From Hyphomicrobiales bacterium (GTDB lineage: Bacteria; Pseudomonadota; Alphaproteobacteria; Rhizobiales; Xanthobacteraceae): 50,963 nt of DNA. The translations under genes and the position numbers were made by a program. The stretch is from the NCBI GenBank assembly GCA_009377755.1, contig WHTM01000036.1:1-50963 (forward strand). Direction: 5' to 3'. The notes below the pieces were generated by a model. That model worked only from the letters and a program-made list of their open reading frames with translations, ran no database searches and was not told where the DNA came from. Below are positions 12,423-22,176 of the stretch, in pieces (the first letter of the stretch is position 1; the number at the start of each line of letters is the position of its first letter).

Positions 12423-14870
12423 TTAGACCCCGATGAAAGTGAACCGGAACGTTATGTTCGCGCCGAGCCTGTTCTCGATGTAGACGTTGCCGTCGGAGTT
12501 GCACGAGAACGTGAGCTTGCCATCATTACCCGTCGTGCCTGACAGCACGCCGGTCATGTACTCGACGTTGGTGGCATCGCTCCATGCGACACCAACCGGA
12601 GCGGTCGCGGCGACGGAAGAGCGGTAGGCTACGAATCCGAATGGGCGGGTGGCGGCCGGCGTGGCGTTGTTGATCACCACGCCCAACATCCCTCCGTTCG
12701 ATGGTGAGGCAAGCGCAACCGCCGTATCGTCGTTGAGCAGCACATCGATGAACGGCTTGAGCTCGAAGACCTGACGCCAGTCACTATCGAGCACATGCGC
12801 GGTGCCGGTGGTCAGCCGCAACCAGCCCTTCAGGATGCGATTCGCTAGAACAGTCGGGTTCTCTGCCTCAACAAAATGGCTGCGAACAAACGTCCCGGCG
12901 CTCGGCATCGCCGATGCCTTCAGCGGGCAGATGTTCTTGAGCATCCCGAAATTCGCGGCATCGGTCGGATCGCTGTGCCGAATCTCGTGCACAAAGGAGC
13001 GGCCGGCCTCAAGGACCGTCGCGACGCCTTTGTTTCCTGCGTCGAACCCGACCGCAACCGGATCGCAGGCGACCACACAGCCCAGGATCGTCGCCTGGTC
13101 GTATGGCGCGCCTGCCACTTGCCCGAGCACCGGTTCATAGCAGTTGGCGAACGTGTCGCCGTTGATCGACCAGCCCGTCGTCCCGCGTATGGCTACGCCC
13201 AGCACGCGATCTCCAATAGCAACCCCGCTCTGCCACGTCCCATCACCAGCCACAGCGCGTGTCGCCTGCACGTGGTACGGGTCGCAATCCCATGTGTTGC
13301 CGATGGAGGTGACGCCAACCCTGACCGGCGTTGCTACGGACGTCAACCTGGACGTAGCCACACCGCGGAGGCAATCGCGTGCCGTATTCCCACGGAGAAG
13401 AACGTTTTCGAAAGCTCTTTCCACATCGGCAGAGGCATCGAAGTTGAGGAAAAAGCCCGCGCCCGACCGCATCCCCGTAATGACATTGCCGCTGACAACC
13501 GTGTCCTGGAGATCACACCGGAGCGAAACGCCGTGCTTAGACACATTGTCTGCACTCACCGTCGGATCGACAAAACCCGTGTGGTAGAATAATGGGCCAT
13601 AGCCGAAGTCAGAGAACACGGCGCCAGTCGGGACCTGTGTCTGTGTGACGACGTTGTTGGAGACATTGAATGTGTTCGCAGCCCGCCGTGACGAACCCTC
13701 TCGATTGAAAATGATCCAGTCGCCGGCGGAATCCTTACCCTGCGGATCGACAACGCCCGCCGTCCCGGCGAACCCTGGGAAACCGTCCGTCGTGGCGTTA
13801 AGCATGGGCTCGCCGAACACTGTGATTCCGGCAGCATCGTTGCCGGCCGTCGTCAGTGCCGTTCCGTTATACGCCATGACGGTGTTTTCAATGGTGTTGC
13901 CTTGGACAGTCACCACGCACGGCGCCGTCGAGTCTTGCTGAACTGACCCGCCAATGCGGATGGCCACCCCCCCGTGGCTGAACAGGAAATTGTTGCCGAT
14001 GACGCTGGCGTTCCTGGCCCCCGCGACCAGCAGCGAATTGCATTGGAAAAAGTTGTTGCCGAAAATGCTGACTTGTGACGACGTTGGGGGATTGAGGCTG
14101 TTCGCCGACACCACGTTAATCGGGTCGTCAGCACACCACTTATACGAATTGCCCCAAATGCTAACGCGGTTGCAATTCGTGTAGAGTCCACCGTCCTCGC
14201 CAATCCGCTCAAAATCACAACCTTTGATCTTGACCGCATCGCAGTGGCGCCAGCGCATGGCCGCACCACGGATGTCGCGGAACTTGACACCGTCCAGAAT
14301 GGCTTCTGCGGTCTCGGAAATGCGGATGCCGCCGCGCCCGCCATCACTGGGGTTCCAGCCCGACAGATCGAAATGCGACCATCGACCTCCAATGGTCCCG
14401 CCGTGCATCTCAAATAATTCGTGGACCCGCCGATTGTCACTATCGCCGTCGTTGAAATCGACGGTTTGCAGAAATGCTATGCCAGCTTCGGCGGTATCCT
14501 CATCATCAAGCAAAAATTCCGCGCCGTGTGCGATGATGATGGTCCACGGGTAATTGAGAATGAGATACGGTGTTTGGCTGGCGTTGGGGTCCGACAGGCG
14601 ATATCGTCCCGGAGGAACCCAGAATGGCTTGCTAGCAGCCCCGGCGGCGTCGAGCCCAGCCTGCAACGCAGATCGGTTGTCCGTCCCGCTAAACGAGCCG
14701 CCGATCTGTCCCGGCGTCAGTTCGACGCCGTCCGCTCGCGCCCGGAAATCCAGCGCGTTCACCCGATCGGCGGATCGGTCCGCAAGCGTGCGCGGCGAGG
14801 GACGGTCCTTGGCCCGCACTTGCAGCGATCCGGCACCCCATGTGGTCAGCGGACGTGCCACGATACCCAT
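12423..14870 (-). CDS. Tailspike / right-handed beta-helix protein
   Basis: An 815-aa protein. The short N-terminal part would join the virion. From about residue 60 comes a pectate-lyase-3-like start (FSGTDNRSALQAGLDAA, WVPPGRYRL), then many short repeats rich in G, N and V (ISIWGNSYKWC, VSIFGNNFFQC, ASVIGNNFLFS, VTVQGNTIEN), the hallmark of a parallel beta-helix. Such spikes bind or degrade host surface polysaccharide. The C-terminal ~105 residues (from about LNDDTAVALASP to FRFTFIGV) are shared with the protein at 15837-16403 and may be a trimerisation or receptor module. The start overlaps the upstream stop (TAATG); longer upstream extensions are shadows. Confidence 0.85.
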   Translation of the reverse strand: MGIVARPLTTWGAGSLQVRAKDRPSPRTLADRSADRVNALDFRARADGVELTPGQIGGSFSGTDNRSALQAGLDAAGAASKPFWVPPGRYRLSDPNASQTPYLILNYPWTIIIAHGAEFLLDDEDTAEAGIAFLQTVDFNDGDSDNRRVHELFEMHGGTIGGRWSHFDLSGWNPSDGGRGGIRISETAEAILDGVKFRDIRGAAMRWRHCDAVKIKGCDFERIGEDGGLYTNCNRVSIWGNSYKWCADDPINVVSANSLNPPTSSQVSIFGNNFFQCNSLLVAGARNASVIGNNFLFSHGGVAIRIGGSVQQDSTAPCVVTVQGNTIENTVMAYNGTALTTAGNDAAGITVFGEPMLNATTDGFPGFAGTAGVVDPQGKDSAGDWIIFNREGSSRRAANTFNVSNNVVTQTQVPTGAVFSDFGYGPLFYHTGFVDPTVSADNVSKHGVSLRCDLQDTVVSGNVITGMRSGAGFFLNFDASADVERAFENVLLRGNTARDCLRGVATSRLTSVATPVRVGVTSIGNTWDCDPYHVQATRAVAGDGTWQSGVAIGDRVLGVAIRGTTGWSINGDTFANCYEPVLGQVAGAPYDQATILGCVVACDPVAVGFDAGNKGVATVLEAGRSFVHEIRHSDPTDAANFGMLKNICPLKASAMPSAGTFVRSHFVEAENPTVLANRILKGWLRLTTGTAHVLDSDWRQVFELKPFIDVLLNDDTAVALASPSNGGMLGVVINNATPAATRPFGFVAYRSSVAATAPVGVAWSDATNVEYMTGVLSGTTGNDGKLTFSCNSDGNVYIENRLGANITFRFTFIGV

Positions 14871-15292
14871 TATTCGGCTCCCCTCAGATCGGCATTCCAC
14901 GATGATCCGCCGCCCGGCGAATTGATGGTGAGCCGGTACTGGCCCTCGACCAGCGTGAAGCCGAGCAACGAGAACGCTTCGCTTACGCCGAAGAAATCGG
15001 TGTCGCCCCAGGTCACGCCGCTGTCCGGCGAAAATTCCACGTCGACATTCGACGTGCCCGGCAGGCCCCACACCGTGAGCTGATAGAAGCCGGGCGGCGC
15101 ATTACCAGGCGCGCCACCGACCGTGATCGCGGCGCTTGATCCGGTGGTCAGCGCGCTCGCCAGCGTCACCGTCGACTTGGTCAGCAGCATCGGGTTATCG
15201 ACAAAGTGATGCGGGACATGCTCATCGCCATCAAGCGTCGTCTTGATCTTGCGCGAGTCCTTGTTGGCATCCTTGATCGGCACGAAGGCCAT
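14870..15292 (-). CDS. Hypothetical virion-associated protein
   Basis: A 140-aa protein starting MAFVPIKDANKDSRKIKT, followed by a Gly/Ser/Thr-rich beta domain (VTLASALTTGSSAAITV, FYQLTVWGLPGTSNVDVEF). Proteins with this N-terminus occur next to tail fibre genes in siphoviruses, but I know no function. Its stop overlaps the start of the tailspike gene, so the two are coupled. It is likely a small tail-tip or fibre component. Confidence 0.65.
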   Translation of the reverse strand: MAFVPIKDANKDSRKIKTTLDGDEHVPHHFVDNPMLLTKSTVTLASALTTGSSAAITVGGAPGNAPPGFYQLTVWGLPGTSNVDVEFSPDSGVTWGDTDFFGVSEAFSLLGFTLVEGQYRLTINSPGGGSSWNADLRGAE

Positions 15293-15316
15293 GGCGTGAT
15301 TCCCCTTTAGACCGCG

Positions 15317-15454
15317 TCAGAAGATCAGCAGAAACATGGTTTGAGTGTCGTCGGAGAAGTCGAGCTCTCCGGACGGACCGTGTTCGATCACAAAAGCATC
15401 GACCAGGTACGGCGCTTCCGCCACCGTGACATCCACGATCTGCACCTCAGTCAT
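15317..15454 (-). CDS. Small 45-aa tail-region protein
   Basis: A 45-codon frame beginning MTEVQIVDVTVAEAPYLVDA that overlaps the end of the upstream gene by 8 bases, the same tight packing as all genes here. Protein-like composition; acidic, with a hydrophobic C-terminus (TMFLLIF). No family recognised. Probably a small tail-tip accessory. Confidence 0.5.
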   Translation of the reverse strand: MTEVQIVDVTVAEAPYLVDAFVIEHGPSGELDFSDDTQTMFLLIF

Positions 15455-15827
15455 TGTTGCCACCGCCGACTCCGACCATGTACGCGGGGTAGCCGACCAG
15501 CGGGAATTGCAGGCCCTCGGCAGTCCAATATTCGATCTCGTAGATGGTGAGACGGCCGCGGGGAATCATGCGGCTCTCCGCGATGCTCGGTGACCAGGTG
15601 AGCTGCGCGGCCACGAATTCGGAACCGAGATCGATCACCAGCTCAGGATCGATGCCCGTGGTCTTGCGGATGATCATCTTTCCGCCGGTCCAGATGCTGA
15701 GGATGACGACGTCACCCAGCGACAGGATTTTCGGGATCGTGTGGCCTGCATCCGACCAAAAGCGCCACGCGCAAGCGCGCTCGCTGCCCCGCGCGACTTC
15801 CATGTCGGAGAAATAAATCTGTCCCAT
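15447..15827 (-). CDS. Hypothetical tail protein
   Basis: A 126-aa beta-rich protein (LSLGDVVILSIWTGGKMII, LTIYEIEYWTAEG) with no recognised domain. It lies between the fibre-like gene at 15837 and the tailspike, overlapping the next small gene by 8 bases. Position and composition suggest a structural role in the fibre or baseplate. Confidence 0.6.
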   Translation of the reverse strand: MGQIYFSDMEVARGSERACAWRFWSDAGHTIPKILSLGDVVILSIWTGGKMIIRKTTGIDPELVIDLGSEFVAAQLTWSPSIAESRMIPRGRLTIYEIEYWTAEGLQFPLVGYPAYMVGVGGGNND

Positions 15828-15836
15828 GTTTTTTCG

Positions 15837-16403
15837 TCAGGCAATGAAGGTGAACGTCATGACTTTCGTGCCGCCAAGCCGGTTTTCGACATAGATCATG
15901 CCATCCGCATTGCACGATAACGTCAGCTTGCCGTCGGTCCCGGTCACGCCGGTGAGAACGCCAGTCGCGTATTCGACGTTGGTGGCGTTGTTCAGCGCGA
16001 TCGTGACGGGTGCAACCGCCGCGCCCATGCTGCGGTAGCAGATCAGCCCGAATATATTGAGCGCTGACGGACTTAAATTCATCGAGAATGCCAGCAGGCC
16101 AGCGGTGGTCGGCGTAACCAGCGCCACGGCTGTATCATCGAGCAGGCTATTGGATGCGCTGATGAACGACGCCGCCGTGATGATGTTGGTGTCGCCGATC
16201 GTGACGCCAGAGCCCTGCATCGCCCCAGCGGCGCCGTCGAAGCGCGGTACCGTATTGTCGACCGACACCGATGGCAGGCCCACGAGCCCCGACTCAACTT
16301 CGGTGCCCCACGTTCTGCACTCCGGCATGTCGGCGCCGCGCGGCTGCCCGCCGCCGGTGAGCGGATCGAAGATGTCAACGGCCAATTTGGTGAATGTGGT
16401 CAC
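15837..16403 (-). CDS. Tail fibre-like protein sharing the tailspike C-terminal module
   Basis: A 188-aa protein with a GTG start. Residues about 85-188 (LDDTAVALVTPTTAGLL... to VMTFTFIA) match the C-terminal end of the tailspike at 12423 almost position by position (shared ATNVEY, TGVL, GTDGKL or GNDGKL, IYVENRLG or VYIENRLG). The N-terminal half resembles short fibre stalks found after tail-tip genes. The pair probably assemble at the same host-recognition structure. It lies one base after the tail-tip gene stop. Confidence 0.65.
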   Translation of the reverse strand: MTTFTKLAVDIFDPLTGGGQPRGADMPECRTWGTEVESGLVGLPSVSVDNTVPRFDGAAGAMQGSGVTIGDTNIITAASFISASNSLLDDTAVALVTPTTAGLLAFSMNLSPSALNIFGLICYRSMGAAVAPVTIALNNATNVEYATGVLTGVTGTDGKLTLSCNADGMIYVENRLGGTKVMTFTFIA

Positions 16404-16404
16404 A

Positions 16405-18582
16405 CTATCCTCCCGGAATATCCACGCAATCCTGCGCGATCGTCGAGCCGGTGCCGTTGGTGGTGAACGCCTGCGCGGTCCAGCATTCCTGATGCGCGGG
16501 GCCGGACGGTGCCGTGGTCACTTGATAGCTGAATTGCTCAAGCGGCTTGCACGGGATCGTGGCTGGAATGATGCTGCCAACCCCTGTCCCGGTCATCTCG
16601 ATGTAGGCCACGCGCTGCTGCGCCGGCGCCGTGACCACCAAGCTGGTGGTCACGACATCGTCATAGCTGGCGAAGATCGTCGGCGGGTTGGTCTGCGCAT
16701 CGTTCACCGCCGGCGTGGCGACGGACGTGGCGGACCATTGGCTGCCGCGCTCGTCCGCGGCATTGAACACGCGATCGCGGAACTCACTCAGAATTCCGGT
16801 TAGGTCATCCTCTGCGTAGGCCATCGTGATCTGGTTGAACCCGATACCGGGAGGCAGCCACAAGATGAGTGGCCGCCATGCCGTGGCGGGGTGCCCGGAC
16901 GCCAGCATCGTGCGGTAGGCCACCTCGGCACGCGTGCTGAGCGGGGCGAACGGACCGATAGCGACCCGGATGAATGTTCCGTCGCCGTTGGTCACTACCG
17001 TCGCGGCACCAGGCGCATCCGGCGGATCGAGTGGATCGGCTGAGGCGAGCTGCGGAAGCACGGCCGGGGCCGCCGCTTCGTCGACGCTGGGATTCCAAGG
17101 CGGCAGCGACGGCCACACCACGAATGGAATCTCGACCTCTCCGTCCGCGTCGCGCACACGCGGCGGGGCGATCGCGGTGACCGGCGTGCCAAGATCATCC
17201 GGCAGTTCGAAGGCGACCGCGCGGGTCCCCCAGACCGCCAGCCCCACCATGTTGGTGATGGCGATCCCCGCGTCGGCGCGGGCTGTCTCGAACAATCGAC
17301 GGGCGATGCGCTGCGCCTGCGACGCGGAGGGGCAGAACGGCAGATCGATGTCGATCGGCTTCTCGCCGACGCGGGCGATCTCCTCTTCACTCCGCGCCCA
17401 CGCGATGCCGGTGAGGTCGATCTCCGACATCTCGTAGACGCGCTCGGGCGAGTAGTACTTTACCCGGCAGAGGTTCGGCCGCTCGACGCTTTCCGGTCCC
17501 GAACGCCATTTCAGATCGATGATATGCCGCAGCGGGATGGTCACTTCGGCGACGCGGTCATCGTCGATCAGCGCAATGCCGAGCGTGTCGTCCGGCCGCG
17601 GCACGATCTCGGCGCCGATGGACCGCAACAACTGGTCCATCACGTCCTGCCGCGGCGTTTCCGATGTCCACACGCCCCAGCAGCGCGACCGCGGCTCCAT
17701 CGTGCCCGCCTCGGTGAGCTGCGGCAGGTCGGCCCGATCGGCTTCGGCGCGGATGAAGTCGAGATCAAAATCGTCGATCGTGAAGTCCGGCCAGGTCAAC
17801 ATCACATGCAGGGCGCAGAGGATGCCGTTGTCGCTCCATACGGTCGTCTCGGTGCGCGGGTCGTAGACCAGTTGGGCGCGGAGCACCTGTTCCAGGTTCG
17901 GCGCGCCGCTTTGATAGAATTTGACGAACAGCGGGTTGGTGAATCCCGGTGATATGTAGTGCGCCAGCGCCTGGGCAATCCCGCGCACGCGATGCGCGGC
18001 GGTCCACAGTTGCGGAAAGAAGCTGATCAGATCGGTCCACGCGGTCTCCGTCCCGTCGCCGATCTTGGTATTGACGATGATAAATGAATCGCCGCCGCTG
18101 GTGCGATACGGCGGCGACATCACCTCGCCGGTGGCGGGTTCAAGCACCACCTCCTGTCCGCCGAGATAGGTCTCCTCGACCAGGTCGATCGGCCCCTTGC
18201 ACTGGCCAATCAAGCGGAAACGGTCCTCCTCGTTGGTGTTGCCGAAAATCTTGACGCCGCCGAGCCGCACGCGCCCGACCGCATTGATTTCCGCGCTTTC
18301 CTCGCCTTCGAATGTCTCCTTGAGCTGGCCCGGGTCGATCGCGACACCGGACCGGGTCGGCGAAAAAAGAAAGCTCGCCGCCGCCAGCCCACCAATCACC
18401 AGCGCCGCACCGATCGCTTGCGCGGCCGCGGTGATGCCGATGCTGGCGATGATCGGCGCCGTGACGGCAATGGGCAACGAAGAGAGCAGCGAGGCCACGA
18501 CGGTGGCGACCAGCGTGATCGGGTCCGCGTGTACGGGCGTGGTCGCGGCCAGCAGCGCCGCCGCAGCGAACAAGATGCGCAT
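16405..18582 (-). CDS. Tail tip / central fibre host-specificity protein
   Basis: A 725-aa protein at the position of lambda gpJ, after the tail assembly genes. The N-terminus has two hydrophobic stretches (ILFAAAALLAATTPVHA; VATVVASLLSSLPIAVTAPI) as in many siphovirus tip proteins, then a region beginning GQLKETFEGEESAEINAVGRVRLGG, a common signature of alphaproteobacterial phage tail-tip proteins, and a C-terminal region that looks like fibronectin-type strands (VTAPAQQRVAYIEMTGTG). The ATG at 18582 overlaps the upstream stop (ATGA). It likely forms the tail tip that contacts the receptor. Confidence 0.8.
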   Translation of the reverse strand: MRILFAAAALLAATTPVHADPITLVATVVASLLSSLPIAVTAPIIASIGITAAAQAIGAALVIGGLAAASFLFSPTRSGVAIDPGQLKETFEGEESAEINAVGRVRLGGVKIFGNTNEEDRFRLIGQCKGPIDLVEETYLGGQEVVLEPATGEVMSPPYRTSGGDSFIIVNTKIGDGTETAWTDLISFFPQLWTAAHRVRGIAQALAHYISPGFTNPLFVKFYQSGAPNLEQVLRAQLVYDPRTETTVWSDNGILCALHVMLTWPDFTIDDFDLDFIRAEADRADLPQLTEAGTMEPRSRCWGVWTSETPRQDVMDQLLRSIGAEIVPRPDDTLGIALIDDDRVAEVTIPLRHIIDLKWRSGPESVERPNLCRVKYYSPERVYEMSEIDLTGIAWARSEEEIARVGEKPIDIDLPFCPSASQAQRIARRLFETARADAGIAITNMVGLAVWGTRAVAFELPDDLGTPVTAIAPPRVRDADGEVEIPFVVWPSLPPWNPSVDEAAAPAVLPQLASADPLDPPDAPGAATVVTNGDGTFIRVAIGPFAPLSTRAEVAYRTMLASGHPATAWRPLILWLPPGIGFNQITMAYAEDDLTGILSEFRDRVFNAADERGSQWSATSVATPAVNDAQTNPPTIFASYDDVVTTSLVVTAPAQQRVAYIEMTGTGVGSIIPATIPCKPLEQFSYQVTTAPSGPAHQECWTAQAFTTNGTGSTIAQDCVDIPGG

Positions 18583-18965
18583 CAGACGACCCAAGCCTTG
18601 AGGATCGTCGCCGGCTTCAAATAGATCGTCCCGTGCGGCTCGGTGCGCAGCGCGGCAATGCCGCCGTCGCAGAAAATCGCTCCGACATCGTTGGCACTGA
18701 GGCGAATCACGCCGATGTCGCCGAGCTGCGGTGACTCCGTCTCGGACAGCATCCCCGCCAGACCCTTCGTCACCAGCTCCGTCAGACCGCCCGCCTGGGC
18801 GATCAGTGCATGGGCTTCCGCTTGCGTGTGGTAGCGCGGCAGGGGCACCAGACGGACCCTCTCAGCAGCCGCCCAGCGTGCTGCGAAGGCACAGCAATCG
18901 CTCTCCCCCCACACGACAGCCCCGAGAGATTCAAGGTAACGGCGTAAACGATCCGGCCTGGTCAC
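18582..18965 (-). CDS. DUF6950-like tail tip assembly protein
   Basis: A 127-aa protein with WGESDCCAFAARWA (a Cys-containing NlpC/P60-like start) and PQLGDIGVIRL followed by a GAIFCDGGIAAL block, the layout of lambda gpK-like or DUF6950 proteins, which sit between the tail tip components. The GTG start overlaps the upstream stop (GTGA). It may be a peptidase-derived structural or murein-cutting subunit; whether the Cys is catalytic is uncertain. Confidence 0.7.
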   Translation of the reverse strand: MTRPDRLRRYLESLGAVVWGESDCCAFAARWAAAERVRLVPLPRYHTQAEAHALIAQAGGLTELVTKGLAGMLSETESPQLGDIGVIRLSANDVGAIFCDGGIAALRTEPHGTIYLKPATILKAWVV

Positions 18966-19513
18966 TTCCAGCTCTCCGATATCGCCACGCCGATGAACTC
19001 AAGCCCGAGGTCACCGGGATACCGCTGCTGCTGCCCGGTGCTGTTCCAGCGACCGCCCGGCGCGAAGTTCTGCGCCGAAAAGATATTCTCGATAGTGATC
19101 GACACGGTACGGCGCCCGATGCCGGACCACTGAATGGACGGCGAGGTCATGCGCCCGCGCGGGAACAGCTTCTTGAGCCCGATCAGAATTTCCTGCGTCT
19201 CGCCGTCAAACGCGGCCCAACTGATCTCGGCCTCGCGCCCTTCGATTTCACGCGCAGTCGCATGCACCGACTGGATGAATTCCTTGTTGGCGCCGCCGAG
19301 CGTGACCGTCACGGCGGCGGCCTGCCCGAACGCCGGCTCCTCCACCTGACTGACGCTCACCAGTTGACCGCGGATCGGATCGGAGACGCCGACCCATTCC
19401 TGCCCGGCGATGGTAACGCGGCCGGTGCCAGAGTGCAGATGCGCGACGCCGGACGGCAGATCGAGGCGGGCAAACCAAGCGCGCGCGACGTGCGGGCGCG
19501 CCAGATTTTCCAT
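18962..19513 (-). CDS. Tail distal protein (DUF2163/lambda gpL-like position)
   Basis: A 183-aa beta-rich protein (VAHLHSGTGRVTIAGQEWVG, then VTVTLGGANKEFI) with the features of small distal-tail adaptor proteins between the tape measure and the tail tip. I place the start at ATG 19513, just after the preceding stop, rather than at the in-frame ATG 19540 inside the upstream gene. Exact family assignment is tentative. Confidence 0.65.
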   Translation of the reverse strand: MENLARPHVARAWFARLDLPSGVAHLHSGTGRVTIAGQEWVGVSDPIRGQLVSVSQVEEPAFGQAAAVTVTLGGANKEFIQSVHATAREIEGREAEISWAAFDGETQEILIGLKKLFPRGRMTSPSIQWSGIGRRTVSITIENIFSAQNFAPGGRWNSTGQQQRYPGDLGLEFIGVAISESWK

Positions 19514-19514
19514 G

Positions 19515-20240
19515 TCACTCGCTGAAATAATCGCGGACATCGGAATCTTCGACTTCGACCATGGTCAGGGAATTGCCATCGGCCACCGCGACGCCGCGGC
19601 CGGCGGTGGCGGCGGCCTCGCTCTCCAGCCGCATCACCATGATCGGCGTCAGCGTTGCGAAATCTGTCGCCGTCAGCGCCTTGCGCAGCGGCGGCCAGAT
19701 GCGATAATTCCCCACGTCATCAATCCGCTCGGTGATGATGTAGAGCCCAAAGTGGAACGGAACGAAGCCGATCCATTCCCCGCCGACGAGATCGCGTCCC
19801 CAATGTTGGTTGTTGAGCCGAATTGTATCGTCGCCCTTCACATGGTTCCCGAAAATCCCAACCCACGGACGGCCCACGCCCCAGTTCTCGCCGTTCGACC
19901 AGCTCGCGCCATTCGACCACGGTACGCCGGCGCGGATTTCAGCCGGCGTGGTATCGACCCCTGATTCCGCCCACGACATGATGTCCGGATCATCGAACGG
20001 CACCCGCACTGCGTTGGCGCCGCCGTGCAGCGCCGTTACCATGCCGCGGAACAGCCGGAACAGCCGGCCATTCATGGGCTGGACATTAAATGACCAGCGC
20101 CATGCGCCGAACGCCGACGCGACGGTTTGAACAAAACCGCCAATGCTTTCCGTCGCCGCGGAACCGACCGTGCGCGGCCCGGTCAGCGGTTGACGGCTGA
20201 CGAAGCCGACGCCGTCGATCCAGCCCAGCAGCCGCGCCAT
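19515..20240 (-). CDS. Tail distal protein
   Basis: A 241-aa protein rich in Trp and Gly (WSNGASWSNGENWGVGRPW) located directly after the tape measure gene, where siphoviruses encode distal tail proteins. Repeated RxxRLFRGMVTAL-like and beta segments; no catalytic motif. A GGAGGGGA box suits the ATG at 20240 better than the adjoining ATG at 20243. Probably joins the tail tube to the tip. Confidence 0.65.
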   Translation of the reverse strand: MARLLGWIDGVGFVSRQPLTGPRTVGSAATESIGGFVQTVASAFGAWRWSFNVQPMNGRLFRLFRGMVTALHGGANAVRVPFDDPDIMSWAESGVDTTPAEIRAGVPWSNGASWSNGENWGVGRPWVGIFGNHVKGDDTIRLNNQHWGRDLVGGEWIGFVPFHFGLYIITERIDDVGNYRIWPPLRKALTATDFATLTPIMVMRLESEAAATAGRGVAVADGNSLTMVEVEDSDVRDYFSE

Positions 20241-20298
20241 CATTCCCCTCCGCGCCGGCCACTGCCGGCGCCACTGTTGAGCGGCCGGTGCGGAGGCA

Positions 20299-22176
20299 TC
20301 ACGGCCTCCCGCCGCGCACGCGCATGGTGCGGTTGACCGACGCGACGCGATCGTTGAACGTCCGGTCGCGCTCCATCAGTCCGCGCTCGATCCTGGCGAC
20401 GGCGCCGGCATCGGCGCCGCGGGCATCGATGTTGTAGACCGGGGCGTAGACATTGCCCCCCATGCCCTGCCCCGGCTTGGTCACGGTGACGCGTTCGTTT
20501 GGCGTCGCCCGGAACGCCACCATCTGCGAGTCGATGCCGCCGGCGCCGGCGACGGCAAACGAGCCGCCCTGCGCGAAGCCAAACAATTTGCCGAAACCGG
20601 CGAAGAGACTGCCGAACCCGCCGCCCCCACCGCCGCCGCCGAAGATGCTCATCAGGCTCTTCGCCAGCGGGATCGTGATCTGCATGCGGATGATCATGCG
20701 CAGCAGGTCGCTGACGATGCCCTTGGCCATGTCGGAGAAGGCCTCGCCGGCCTTCTTCGAGCCATCGGCGAGCGCGACCAGCGCATCCTCGAACTTGCTG
20801 GCGATCCCCTCCATGGTCGACTTGACGACGTTGAAACGTTCCCGCGCCTCTTCAACCTTTTGCGCCAGCATGGCGTAGCTGGTCGCCGTCTGTTCGATCT
20901 TCGCGCGCATCGCCTCGGTGATGACGATGTTGTTTTCCTTCGCGACAGTCTCCGCGCCGAGCACGATGCGCAGCCGCTCGTGCGCCGCGGTGCCCACCCC
21001 GATGGTCTGGAACTCCGCCTCCAGCGCGGCTTTGCGCTTGGCGGTGCTGCTGAGGAACGATTCCAGCGCGTTCTTGGCGGCAGCAGCGGCCTGGATGATC
21101 GGCGCCGAGACATTCTTGCCAACACCCTTACCGTTGAGGGCGTTGAATCGTTCATCGAACGTGGCGGCTTCGCTGCGGAACTCTTCGAAGCTCTTGCGCA
21201 AATTCTCGAACGTGCGCCTGGTTTCCTCCCCGGTGTTATTGAAGGCTTCCCAGGCCTTGCTGAATTGTTCGCCGAACGGAGCAGCGAACAGGTTGTGCAG
21301 CGCCAACAGCTCGGCCTTGAACCGCTGGACGAACACGACTGCCGATGCAGCCTCAAAGGCAATCCGCGTGAATGCCGCGACAATGAAGTCGGCGGCGGTT
21401 TTCGCAATGTCAGTATTCTTTGCCGAGTCGATCATGACCTGCGAGAAACGACTGAGCGCCGGCAACAACTCCGCCGTAATCTTCAGGATCAGGCCATCCT
21501 TGACGCGCGCGAGCCGCGTCAGATTGTCGTTGAAATCCTCCGCCGCCTTCGCGGTCTTTGAGTCGATGACGAGGCCGAGCTCGTCGGCCTCGCGCATCAT
21601 TTTGCGCAGGCCTTCCGCGCCGCCGTTGAGCAGCGGGATCATGTCGGCGCCGGCGCGGCCGAGAAGCTGCATTGCGAAGGCCGTCTTCTCCGGCCCGTCG
21701 CGCATTGTTGCGAACTTGCCCGCCAGCTCGGGCAGGATTTGACTGACGGTCTTCAGCGAACCGTCGGTGTTGCGGATCGCAATGCCGAGCGCGTCGAAGG
21801 CTCGGATCGGGGTTTGCAATCCCTGCGCGCCCTCGACGATGTTCCGATTCAGCCGCGCGACGCCCTTCGACAACCCCTCCAGGCTTACGCCGGACAGGTC
21901 GGCCGCATGTTTGAGCCGCGACAGCTCCTCCACCGGGATGCCGATCGACTGCGCCATCTTGCCGAGCTTGTCGGCCTCGTTGATCGCGCCCTTGATGGCG
22001 AGCACAGCGATGCCCCCGATCGCGGCGAACGATGCGGCCACGGCGGCGCCGACGCCGCGCATGCTGTGCCCGAATTTTTCCAGGCGTGACTGCGAATTCT
22101 TGAGGCCCTTGTCGAGCGCTGCGGTATCCGCGCCAAGGACCACACGCAATGCGCCGATGATGGCACCGCTCGCCAT
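20299..22176 (-). CDS. Tail tape measure protein
   Basis: A 625-aa protein, mostly helical with long coiled coils, a hydrophobic N-terminal region (GVGAAVAASFAAIGGIAVLA), repeated FNDNLTRLARVKD-type helices and a glycine run near residue 520 before FGSLFAGFGKLFGFAQGG. It sets tail length; 625 residues is on the short side of the tape measure range, fitting a siphovirus tail shorter than lambda's. It directly follows the frameshifted tail chaperone genes, the canonical order. Confidence 0.85.
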   Translation of the reverse strand: MASGAIIGALRVVLGADTAALDKGLKNSQSRLEKFGHSMRGVGAAVAASFAAIGGIAVLAIKGAINEADKLGKMAQSIGIPVEELSRLKHAADLSGVSLEGLSKGVARLNRNIVEGAQGLQTPIRAFDALGIAIRNTDGSLKTVSQILPELAGKFATMRDGPEKTAFAMQLLGRAGADMIPLLNGGAEGLRKMMREADELGLVIDSKTAKAAEDFNDNLTRLARVKDGLILKITAELLPALSRFSQVMIDSAKNTDIAKTAADFIVAAFTRIAFEAASAVVFVQRFKAELLALHNLFAAPFGEQFSKAWEAFNNTGEETRRTFENLRKSFEEFRSEAATFDERFNALNGKGVGKNVSAPIIQAAAAAKNALESFLSSTAKRKAALEAEFQTIGVGTAAHERLRIVLGAETVAKENNIVITEAMRAKIEQTATSYAMLAQKVEEARERFNVVKSTMEGIASKFEDALVALADGSKKAGEAFSDMAKGIVSDLLRMIIRMQITIPLAKSLMSIFGGGGGGGGFGSLFAGFGKLFGFAQGGSFAVAGAGGIDSQMVAFRATPNERVTVTKPGQGMGGNVYAPVYNIDARGADAGAVARIERGLMERDRTFNDRVASVNRTMRVRGGRP

